Positions 21,501 to 34,513 of a stretch of 60,000 nucleotides of DNA are shown in pieces. Under the pieces are notes generated by a model. It was not told where the DNA came from and did no database searches. It was given only the letters and a program-made list of their open reading frames with translations. Each line of letters begins with the position of its first letter. Within the stretch, counting starts at the first letter, position 1. A program made the translations under genes and the position numbers. Source of the stretch: Nymphaea colorata (lineage: Eukaryota > Streptophyta > Magnoliopsida > Nymphaeales > Nymphaeaceae); the NCBI RefSeq assembly GCF_008831285.2, contig NC_045141.1, forward strand, positions 13,566,106 through 13,626,105. Reading direction: 5' to 3'.

Positions 21501-24500
21501 ATATATAGGTGCACATGAGACGATGAGCTCAAGAGCATCCTGTTCAAGTTTGGACTTGGTTCAAGTTGTCCTGATCTGAACTTGAACATAGTTGCTGCAG
21601 TCATCTTCAGTTGTCTTGCTTTGCTTTTCAGAGCCTCCTTTATGACAGTATAAATCCATCTAGGAAATTTTCTTTCTCGCTGTTTTCCAATTTTTTTGAC
21701 TTGCAAGTTTTAAGTACAAAAGGGAAAATGAAATGTAAAGATACTATGTTCCTTGAAATTTTTTCACATAAATATCATGACATTTTTCTACATTTTCTTG
21801 TTTTTTGGTGATCTTATGAAAGTGTTGCAAATTTGCAATATTTCATTGTTGTTATAAGATGGTAATGCTGTTTTAATATATTAAAGATATCAGCGGAAAC
21901 GGTAATACTTTTATGGGAACCTTTTTCTTGAAGAAAAGGTGATGCAGTGGAATTTTTGTTTTCAGTGACCACCTCTTGCTTCTCTGAGCCATTGGGTCAC
22001 AGTATTTCTTTTCCTATATATTTTATTATGTAAAAAGATAAAATGATGCTTGAATGGGCCCAAATGAGCATTGTTTTAGGCATAATACCATACAACAAGT
22101 GCATTATGATGACTGTCATAATTGTAGAGAAGAAAATTGATAACTGTCATGAGTTTTTTTACTAATTTTTCTTACAAAAGCATCAATAAAAATTGAAAAT
22201 ACTTACTAAAGAATATAAAATAAAAGTTGAAAATATATTAAAAATAAAATATTCACAATAGTTTTGTAAGAAACTCTAAATGATGATAATTTCACAATAT
22301 TGAAATAAGTTCCTTTTTATTCATTTTATTCTGTTTTTGGCAATATTATTGCAATGTTATGAAAATGTTATTATTTGTGACTATAGCATCCGGAGACCTT
22401 AGATTTGGCTGTCCAATATATAAACCATGAATGTCCTGCAATTTTGGCCAGGATCTAACTTATATTCACAAATTGAATTGCATGGATGTGGCTGGATCAT
22501 AAAAAACCATATGACCAGGGAGCATATAAATCATATTTTATGATTTTTTAACCCAAGACTGTTGATTGTTGAGCCCTAAACTCCAATTTACACATCAGAT
22601 TTATTCTTTTCTTTTTTTCGCAAATCCTTCAGTTTCAGATTATCTGACTACATTTGTGTAGTTGGATTTGTGAAAACTAACCAAATCCAGCCTTGATAAC
22701 CCAGGACAGCCTCAGATATTGGATGTTCAAATCTCCTCCTCCCCACCTCCACCCCCCCACCCCCGCCCCCCACCCCCACCCCCACCTCTCCCTTACACAC
22801 ACACACACACACACACCCAAATGCCACACTCTATATACATACATACACACACAGACACAATCCTATCAGGTCTGTGGTTATTGAGCTGAAGGTGGGTCCT
22901 TCAATTATTTATTTATTTATTTTTTTTGGGGGGAAGCTTGCCCATTCTCACATTTGCTTGTCATTTTTAACAAGTATGATTATCACATATTATCCCCTGG
23001 AAGAGAATGGTAAAGCACAAAGGCAAGAACCTCATGGTTAGCACCAAGTAAATAACTAAAAAGTGTGAATTTTTAGAATGAAGTTTGATAAGTGAAAAAC
23101 GTAACAGTTCTAACTTCTAAACTACTAGCTTCTTAATACTTTTTAAGTTAAACAAAACGACCGTTGTACTAATTTTTTTTTCTTTTACTTTATCGAATGC
23201 TATTGAGGTAACTGAGTGATGTTCTATGATACAATTTGCTTTTATCATCTAAATCCAAGGAAGAGGGAGGTTGCTACATGCTTCCTTGTGATCAAGTTAT
23301 CCTATAAAATAGTCCTTTCTTTTTCTGATTCACATTGCACCTCTATCCAATGGAATGATATCATATTTGAAACATGTGCTTAAGTGGGAAAATAATATTG
23401 TGGGGTCAAATAAATTGGCAGAACATGACACATTCTCATTCTATTATGTTTAACAATGTTCACATTCACATTCATTTCATTCTCCTCTCCTGTTTCAGGA
23501 AAACCAACATAGCACATATGCATGTCTTCACGTCACACTACATCTGTGTCTATATCCATTTAATGTAATATTTGCAGTTTCCACAGCATCCTGTTTCTTT
23601 GCATTCTCACATTTTCATTTCTATGCTTCTATGCTGATTCTGTTTGTTGATTTATATCTGATTCCATCCCACAAATTTTTCTGAGCAGATAGGATTTTGT
23701 CTCAATGCCCAATGGTCTATGATTTTACTACTCTTGTTTTAACCTTATGTTGATGGAATCTGAATCTGAATTGTTTTTGCTTTAGAAAGAGCATATGGAG
23801 TACAATTTCTTGTCTGAGCAACATTTATACCAATTGGATGATAAACACCATATCATATGGCTGCTATTGGACTCTTACCTGGAAATTGGTGGAATGGTTG
23901 GCTTTGCAATTGTGTGAAAAAATAATAATGTTTATTTATATCATCTTGCATTAGTTTTGAAGTATGTGGTGAAGGCAATATGGTAAAAATGAAGGTACTG
24001 AATCTGTCATTGGTGTTGGGAAGTTATAGTTGCAAAATTTATTCAATCAAAACAGTAATGTTTTTGCTAATTCTACATTTTCTAATGCTAGGTACCGCTG
24101 TCTTGATCTACGTCGGCAACAGATGAATTCCAATTTGATATTGCGTCACAATGTGGTCAAGGTCATCAGGCGATACCTGGAGGATGTACACAGTTTTGTG
24201 GAGGTAGATATCTATTGTTTAACAATAAGCTGTGTTGTTTGAGCTTCGTTCTTCTGCTTGTTTTGTACAGTATTTTTGTGATGGTCACTTAGCAACTTCA
24301 GAAAATCTTTGCATTATTTTGTTCTCACTCATTCATCCACTCATATGATAGGTAGAAACCCCAATTTTATGCAGATCTACACCTGAAGGTGCCAGAGATT
24401 ATATTGTACCATCAAGAATTCAGGTACTATTATTCCCTTTTGCTTGAACCTGGTTCACTTTGTAGTTTGAAGTTTGAACCTCTAATGTGTGTTATAAATA

Positions 24501-26571
24501 TTAGCTCATCCCATCCATACCTTCTACAAATATGCTTTTGTGTGGTAGTTGATAATTCTGCATTTTCCTGTAATAACGGCCAATATAATCTAGTTTTTTG
24601 TCATTGAGAATTGTATATTCATCAACTTCTAAGTTTGTATTCAGGAGCTAGAGTCTTTTTATTGTTTCCTATCTTTCACATCTCAAAAGACTATAGGTCA
24701 ACACAGCCCATTTAACTGTGTCTTGTGCCTTTAAAATGTCATCATGATATTTGGTTTTGCAATAACTATAAAGCACCAATAACTAATCTTTCTCTCATCG
24801 TGTTGTGCAGTCCTAACTTCTCCCTCTCTCTCTCTGAGTGTGTGTGGGTGTGCATCTAAATATAATATTACCCCTAGCTCACAAATTTTCATCTCAGGGG
24901 CTCCCGCCCTCAGACCTCCAACCTTATCGGCAGACACCAGATGGGCAGGAAAAAACAGGGGAAGCCCATTATATTGGGGATCAGGCTCCACACTCTCCAA
25001 CATGGAGGGCATAAGTGATCTTGTATGTTGCTAATTGTGACCACAATAATCACTGTTATGAATATTCTGGAAATATTAGTCCAACCAACAATATTCGTAC
25101 AATATTATTTCAAAAGTATTGCTTGAAGCAAAAATATTGTGATAATATCATAATACTATGTCAAGCCAGAAAAGTCCCTTTTCATAATTTCATGCATGTT
25201 CTTTTTTTTCTTTTCTTTTCTTTTATGTTTCAAAGCATTCTTTGTACTTGTTTCTTTGTATTTCTGCAAAAATTTGTGATCAGGTTCGTGATTATGATAA
25301 ACATTTTTAGCTCAAGAGTCAAGAAGTGATGTAGAAGAAAATGACCTCTCTTCAAGTTTTTGTTTTGTTTCCTAATGCCCTAAACTTTTTCTTTCTGTTC
25401 ATGTCAAGAATTTTGTGGTTTGATTTTTATATCATGGTTGACTGTGTGAGTGGGCACTTTTAGTTTCTAAGCTTCACACTGTTTGCAGATTCTCAATGAA
25501 GATCCGTTTTCACATAATAAGTTCATATTCTTTTATGCAATGTCCATGGATTTATCACATTTCTGATCATATGTCCTTGTGGTTATTGAAGCCAGGATCT
25601 TTTTATGCTTTACCTCAAAGTCCACAGTTGTTTAAGCAAATGCTGATGGTTTCTGGGTTTGCTAAGTACTATCAAATTGCAAGGTCAGCATTCTCTTTCA
25701 GAATTGGTTTTGTTTCTGCAGTACGGCAGTTCTATTGGTGGAGATTGAGTAATTGTGCTAGTTTGTCTTGATTATAGTACTTAAATGTCAGCCCAATAAT
25801 AAAAATATCTGTTGCCCAACTTTCTAATTTTTTATGGTGAACTCTTATCATCTTTTTCTTCTAAAATTGTTTGATACTAGAATCGGTTATGTTCAGGTGC
25901 TTCCGTGATGAGGACTTGAGGGCAGACAGGCAGCCTGAGTTTACACAACTAGATATGGAGTTAGCTTTCTTTCCTTTTGAAGACATGCTCAGACTTAATG
26001 AAGATTTAATAAGACATGTTTGTAATGCTTATTTTATGCTTCAGTTGCTATGTTTTTTATTGAAGAATTGATGCAATCTAGGTAGAGTTCAGATGATAAA
26101 CCTTATATATTCTTCCTGATGATGATGAAATTGCAGTGGGTAATTTCAGGTATTTTCTGTCATCAAAGGGATTGAGCTTCCAAATCCATTTCCTAGGATT
26201 ACTTATGCTGAAGCCATGAGACGATATGGTTCAGATCGACCAGATCTTCGCTTTGAATTGGAGCTTAAAGTTGTACGTTTCCAAAATAACATGCATTATG
26301 AATAAAGGCTAGTAGGCGTGTCTGCGGTAGATGCTTGTGTTCATGATTGTTTACTTGTCTTTATTATGCTTGTAGGATATATGTCTTTTGAAACTCCTTT
26401 TTTATTATTTCTGTCATCATAGAAGACTTGTTTGCTGTCAGATTGTAGCAAATAAAGCAAGTCTAGTTGTTGCATGTAGGATTGCTTTGTCTATCTCTCT
26501 TTATTGAATGCACATTCAATAAAAAGAGAAATATCTGTCTCTCTCTTTCTCGTCATTAAGTACAGGTTATC

Positions 26572-26670
<99 letters not shown>

Positions 26671-29600
26671 AATTAGCCGACTGCCGGATGTTGGCGGATG
26701 ACAAAATATTTAAAAGCAGTCGCTAAAAATACTATGCTACAGCACTAACAACGGTTTGTAGTACAGCGACGGTTTATGTTGCATTTAGCCATTTGGCAAC
26801 ATCCGGTAGCCGGCAGATTTCCATTTTCATATAAATAAAAAAATAAATTATATATACATATATGTATAAATGTATGTATGTATGTCCTGATATCTGGAGA
26901 ATATGACAACCAGATTGCTTTGTCTATCTGTCTTCATTGAATGTGCATTCAATAAAGATCTCTCTCTCTCTTTCTCTCTTTATTAAGTAAAGATGAAAGT
27001 AGTTTGGGTGGGTGGGTTGCACTGTGCACTATTGCTGTGGTTTAGCCTCTGAGCTGGATTCCAGGTTCCCAAAGTTTGTCACACAAGATGATGTCAGATT
27101 GTCTAAATCTACATATCTCAGAAAAAAAAGAATCATAAAAATCAGGTGAATAGATTGGATTTTATGACACAGTCAACCTAAAACCTTGATTTTGATAATT
27201 GTGAAAGATCTGAGCTACACATAGAATTTCATTTTTTTTTGCAAACATATAATTTTGGATAATGAAGTGAATTGTGTGGATGTACAGATAAAGTGAATCT
27301 AGTCCTCCAAAGTAGTACCTACTGTTCTTACCACCTTTTCACACAATTCAGACGCACAGTGTGTATAGACGCACATATAAGTTTGCTGCACCTCTAGCCA
27401 TGTTTTTGCTTTTGGAAAGTTCACTACCTATATTTGCATCTGCATTAGCCTTGTGTGAGATAGGGCCAATATTAGAAATTTAGAACTAAGCAAACAATAA
27501 AACTTAAGCTTCATTGTCTTAGCTTCTCCTGACAATGGAAGTTTAAACTATTTTCTTTTGGAGTTGCAGGTCTCTGAAGTTTTTGAGGACTCTTCTTTTA
27601 AAGTCTTTTCAGATGCCTTGGCCAACGGGGGTATCATCAAAGCACTTTGTGTTCCTTGTGGTGCAAGTAAATATTCAAATACAAATCTTAAAAAGGGTGA
27701 CATTTATTGTGAAGCAATTAAATCTGGGGCAAAAGGCTTGCCTTTTCTCAAGATATTGGATGATGGTGAGGGAAAGGTTCTCTTCATAACAAATGATTTT
27801 CTTTCTTGTTCCTTCTTTTTGCTGCTCTTTTTTTACATTTGTGAACTTCCCAATCTGCTGCTTTGGCTTAACAACCTGTGCTTGCTGTGAACCAGGAAAT
27901 TTTGAAGGGATTCCAGCTTTGGTTTCAAGTCTAGAATCTACCAGTGGGGGGCAGTTGTTAAAATTGTGCTCAGCAAAACCTGGGGACCTTATTTTGTTTG
28001 CACTAGGTGATCATGCATCTGTCAATAGAACCCTCGACCGACTTCGTGTATTTATTGCTCATCAATTGGGGATGGTTGACCACGTAAGCCATCAAACTCT
28101 GCATTTCTTCCTTCTTTGCTTATTGTTCTTGTAGGTTGTTCATTTTGTATTAGTTTTTAGTTCTCACCTTGAAGGCCTCTAAAACATTTTGAAGGATGCT
28201 TACTTGTTGGTAATGCTTTATGCTAGTTTTGCAAAATAATTTTTTCATGGATATTGATTTACTTCTGGAAATTGAGTTTTCTTTCTTGGTACTGACTTGG
28301 CTTTGCTGTCTGATTGACTGGTTGAACATGATTCCCTTTTTCTTTTGAAAAAAAAAAAAAAAAAAAAAAATCTGGAAGGGCTCATTTTGCTTGAATACTT
28401 TTAGATTGCTTCTGAGGGATAAGATGTTCTGCATAAAACTTTAGAAATGTTTCTCTTTACTGTAAGAAGCTATTTGCTTTTATTTTTTTGCTAAAGACAA
28501 CAGTATGACAGTCTTTTATCCAGACTGTTTTCAGTTGGCATAAAACATGGAACTGTTGTACCAAGAAAAGAGTAACTGGGCCATTGTTTTTCCTTTTATT
28601 TAGTTTTTCCTATGCTAAACTTTGCGACAACAAACAGGCCTTTTAAAAAGAAAACTGAGCTTCATGAAGGGATATTATTATTTATTAGAAATAAAAACAA
28701 AACAAATGAAGGGAAGTTCTGTATACCATCTAATAGTGGTACAACACGACACCTTACATCTTGAAAGTACACTTTAGATTATGAAATTGTTCTTAAAATT
28801 GCTACTTATCAAAAGTTCATTCTCTACCTCAAATTACACGATATTAGTTCTATCCTTAGTATTATAAATATGTTGTTTGGAGGCGTTGGTTCTTTTTTGG
28901 TAATAGGATGTATCAGTTTGTATTTTAGACCAAAGACAAGAAAACTGACCTGCAGAAGCCTATCCTGAAAATGGAAAAGCAAAGTAAGTACAAAATAGAA
29001 GCTATAGTTCTTAAAAATTTTTGTCACCCTTCTAGAACGTCCACATTTCTTAGATTCTTTCATGCCCATCTGTTGGGGCTTCTCTCTGGAGAGAGCAGGC
29101 CCACTCTATTCTTTATAGTCTCAGGAGGGGACTATGATGAACTGAATAAACTGTTGAATATTGGAGGAAGAAAGGGGCGAGAGAGAGAGAGAGGAAACTT
29201 TTTGATTGCATTCACGTGACCGTAATCTCATATTAAAAGTGATTAGGGTGCGTTGCCAAATTTACACATTTAGTTCACTAAACATTAGATAACAATTAAG
29301 TAGACCCATTTCAACTTTCTAATATTTCAAAAAGCCTCTACCTGACTCCTAGAATTATTTAACACCTCCCCCTCAAGCTGGAGCATAGATATCAATCATG
29401 CTCAGTTTGTTACATCTTCTCAAGAAATTGCCGATGGGAAGAGCCTTAGTAAATATATCAGCAGCTTGATCTTCAGAAGAGACATGAATAGTGCTAATGA
29501 CTCCTTCTTGTACCAAGTCCCGAACATAATGACAATCCAGTTCAATGTGTTTCGTCCTCTCATAGAAAACATAGTTATTTGCAATGCAGGTTGCTGCTCT

Positions 29601-32600
29601 ATTATCACAATACATCTTCATTGGGAGTTTCATTGAAATCCCCAATTCTAGAAACACCAATTTGACCCAAGACATTTCAGCCGCAGTTTGCGGCTTTGGG
29701 CTATAGCCGTATATTCAGAATCAACACTAGATCTAGCAACCACATTCTGTTTCTTGCTTCTCCAAGAAATAAGATCCCCGTCGACAAAGACGCAAAAACC
29801 TATAGTAGATCTCATGTCATCTACTGAACCTGCATAGTCAACATCACTATATGCTTCTGTGTCCACACATTAGAACAGCCTCCCAATGAATTTTTTGAGG
29901 TTTTTCCATGAATTGACTTAACTTGTTCACATCAAAAGCTGATGTCAAGTCGAGTGATGGTCAAATATAAAAATTTTCCTATCAAAGATCTGTAAGAACA
30001 TGAGTCAAAAGCCTCTGAGGCATCATCATGAATATGAATTCGAGGATTCATAGGAAGTGTAGCAGGTTTGGCTCCCAATAACCCTGTTTCCTGCAGAAGA
30101 TCAAGAATATATTTCCGTTGAGACATCACAATTCCTTTATTACTACGAGCCACTTCAATACCAGGGAAATAATGAAGTTGACGAAGATCATTTGTGACAA
30201 AATGTTTCTATAGGAACTCCTTTGTCTGAGCTATCTCTTGAGTACTTTCTCTAGTGAGGACAATATCATCAACATATACAATCAATATCACTACATCAGA
30301 AGTACCTCACTTGATAAACAACGAGTGATCAAGCTGAGATCTTTGAAATCCACATTTAGAGACAACCTCACTTAGCTTATGAAACCATGCATGGGGACTT
30401 TGTTTAAGCCCATAGATAGCCTTTTTGAGTTTGCATACCTTGGAACACTCTCCTTGTTGTTCGAAACCAAGTGGTTGTTGCATATAGACTGTTTCAGAGA
30501 GATCATCATATAGAAATGCATTTTTCACATCAAGGTAAAAAAGAGGTCAATCCTGTTGAACTGCGAAAGATATAATTAGGCGAATAGTACCTAACCATGC
30601 GACAGGCGAAAACGTCCCAAAGAAGTCCACCCCATAAGTCTGTGTATAACTTTTAGCAACAAGAAGAGCTTTGAAGCACTCTACAAAACCATCAGAGTGA
30701 TATTTGATGGTGAATACCCATTTGGAGCCGACAACATCACAATTCATCGATGGGTCCACCAGTTCCCAAGTCTCCCTAGAAAGAAGAGCATCCATTTCCT
30801 CCTACATGACTTGCTTCCATTGTGAATCCAACAAGGCTTGGTGGTGAGAGGTCAGAATAGTGTGACTAGCCATTGTTAAGTTTGTACATATGGATCGGGT
30901 CACCCAGACCCAACCCATTTGATCCACACGCCCAACACATCATGGACGGTGGCATACTTGTAAATCTTATTGTTATTTTGTGTATTTTATGATGTACCCT
31001 AAATCGTAATTAGTATATAATGATAACAAGATGCATACGTCATTTGTTGCTGCTCTTTTTCATCTCTCTCTTGCTTGGACGTGCAACCCACTTCTCTCTT
31101 CCTCCTCTTGCATCTAAGTTCATTCGGTGGTTTGGTATTAGATATTAAAATCTTACAGCCATAGCTCGATCAAACTGTACCAAACTTGTGCTCAAATGGT
31201 CCATAGAAACCGAGTTAGAGATCGGATGCCTTGTGCACTGTCGCTGGCCCTTGCGAATGACAATAGGTAGATCATCTGCAGACTAGTCATCATTTCTTCC
31301 TGAGTTAGTTTTATAATTGGAATTTACCTCATGAGAAGACTCTGGTGGGAGGTTTGGAGAGAGACCTTGACGTCGAGTATAGACTATTGGGGAATTAAGA
31401 AAACGGTCACATGACAGTGGTTGAGAGGAGGGATTGACTCAAGTGATACTGGGGGAATAGGAAGAGGAACAAATGCAGGTAGCTCAAACACAGTGGTATT
31501 TGAAGTGGAAAAATAAGGACGAGAGTCAAAGAATGGAACATCTGCACTGACAGCTTGGGAAGCAAGTTTGTTTTGGTTTGGGCCCAAGATGTGTGCAAAG
31601 CAAATGCATCCAAAAATTTTGGGAGGTAATAGTCGATCTGGATATAGTATTTGAATGAGAATGCGTTCTTAGATGGCAGACGAGGGCAATCTATTGGTGA
31701 GATAGCATGCAATAAGAATAATATCACCTCAAAAGTAGGCAAACATATGAGTATGCAATATGAGGGTGCGGGCCACATTTAGAAGCTGTCGATGTTTGCG
31801 TTCAGCAACACCATTTTGTTGGGATGTATGGGGACATGTATATTGTGGTAGAATCCCACGATTGACATAAAATTGAAGTAGAACTGGAGATTTAAATTCA
31901 AGAGCATTATCAGTGCGAATATTTTTGACAATAACACCAAACTGAGTTTTTATTTCATTGATAAATTTCTGCAGAATACAGAGGACTTCAGACCTGTCCT
32001 GTAACAAAAATACCCAACTGACTCTAGAAAAATTATCAACTAGAACAAGGTAATACCAGAAACGTGAACGAAAGGAAACACGACTTGGACCCCAAACATC
32101 AACATGCAGAAGATCAAAAGGACTTCGAATCGATGGACTCTGACTTGAATGGAAACTATTATGTGTATGCTTGCCTAACTGGCATGCATCACATAAGAAA
32201 GACTCTGAAGCAGGAATATTTGGAAAAATGCGATGAAGCTTGGACACAGAAGGATCACCTAGTTTGAGATGCCACTGCAAAGGAGAAGGCTTCGACGTGA
32301 AAGTGGATGCAACAACATCTGCAGGGACAACATTCATGGCCGCCACCAATCATTTTCCCAGTTTGTAAGTCCTGAAAAAAATATGAATCAGGATAAAAAA
32401 TGACTCATACACTGTAAATCTCTAGCCAATTGCTTAACAGATAACAGATTAACAGGAAATTGAGGAGCATATAGCACATGTAATGGTGCCAAAAGGTGTG
32501 AGATAGATATCACCACTGCTCAGAATAGAGGACAACTTGCCATCAACCAACCTGACGTGCTGTGGTGTAGTGAACCTGGTAAACGATAAAAACATCTATG

Positions 32601-34476
32601 GCTGATTATAACAATGCCCTGATGCTCCTTAGTCAATCATCCATCTCATACCTGGGTCACTGGTAGGGGCACCAATAGAGAAAGCCGCGTCTACTGCAGC
32701 TGTGCTGGTCGAACCAGATCATATTCTTCCTTGCTTAAGTTGAGAGAATACGATGAAGGTATAAGAGAACAGGTAGGAGACTCAGCCATAGAAGCTGTAG
32801 CCTGTGAGAAAGTTGTAGTAGATGAAGACCCTTTTTTTGCATTCGTTCTCCCTCCACCACATCCTACAGAACGGAGATGGGGATGCTTGTCCCAACAACG
32901 GTCCTCTAAATGCCCTAGTTTACCACAATAGGAACACTGAAATCTGCCACGTCTAGCACCACGTCCTGCACCACGTCTCCTAGTTCCAACAAAAGAACTA
33001 TAGCCATGTCCTTCGGATATCACAAGTGCAGAGACTAGTGTGTCATGCATAAACTGAGTAAGAGTGACTGCAAGACAACTCAGTCTATTATAAGTATCTG
33101 CTAAGTCTAGAAGGTCATTGCCTTGTGAGAATTTGAGACTTCGCCACAAAATACTCTAAAGATAACCTAGAAAGAAACTTTGCTACCATACCAGTTTCAA
33201 AATGTGATGCATAACAGTGCTTGCAAGGTGGGTGAAGAGCTTTTAACCGTTCATATGCAGCAGTCAATGTAGCAAAATATTGTGACAAATCTTGATCTCC
33301 TTGTCATATGTTACATAGCTCTTCTTCCAGACTTCCAGTTATAAAATCTTAATAACATTAGTGGCATGCAAATATGTCTTCTTCAAGAAAGACCACATAT
33401 CTATATTTCTATGCAATTGTTGGAGCTATACGGGATTCTACACTGTTCATGATCCATGACATAACAATGTTATTGTCTTCATCCCATGTAGCATATTTTC
33501 CCTTTTTTTCAAGAGGTTCATCTTCTTCAAGAATATATTTTTTCTGATGACCAGCCACAGACATCGTAAAAACCCTAGACCAGATTTCATAATTTGGACC
33601 ATCAAGTTTGATTGTGGTTCCATAGGAGAATGACTTACTGGCCATCTTGTATTCATTAGACCCTTCTGACCTACTACCGTCAGCCATAGGGAAAAAAAAT
33701 TGTAATAGAACATGAAGTCCACAACCAAATGATGTGCAACAGGTTGAACACAAACACAAAAATAGCAAACTGTTTTCTGACGTGGATAGCAGGCAACACT
33801 TTCAGATGTAGATAATAGGAGCAAACAAGCACAAGTTTGACAACAGAAAAAAAACAGTCTCACTTCAACGATGAAAAAACAGAACCCTGCCTACTCCATA
33901 CGATTTCAAACCTGTCTCACTTCAACGATGCAGGGAACAACTGAAACCTGCTAACACGACATACCTTTGCTTGTGGGAATCCACCAGACACCACACGACT
34001 AAACAGATCAGACTGCCCTAGCAGATCAGGCATTCTCTGACCTGAACATCTTCCACAGCAGCACCTAAGTCAGATATGATGTTGCAGCAAGGTCTGATCT
34101 GATACACCATTTCAGCAACGTGATCTGGCTCAAACTGCTTCAACGGCAGCAGCTTAACAACTACAATAACTTTCAGCAACTTAACGACAGCAACATCTTT
34201 CAGCAACTTAACGACTGCAACAGCAACACAAGGGTGCTAATCACGTGTCTACATGTTAAATGTGATTAGCCCCTTTCCACCCACCAATATACTTGCTTGT
34301 TTTGTAAACAGCAACTAGGCGTGTTGTTTTGTAAACAGTAAGAACCCTAGGCGTGAAACCCTAGTTTGGAAAAAGAGGAGAAATGAGAGGAGGAGGGAAT
34401 CCTAGGCATGAAACCCTAGATCGCACAGCCCTAGGTCCATTGCTCTGATACCATGTTGAATATTGGAGGAAGAAAG

Positions 34477-34513
<37 letters not shown>

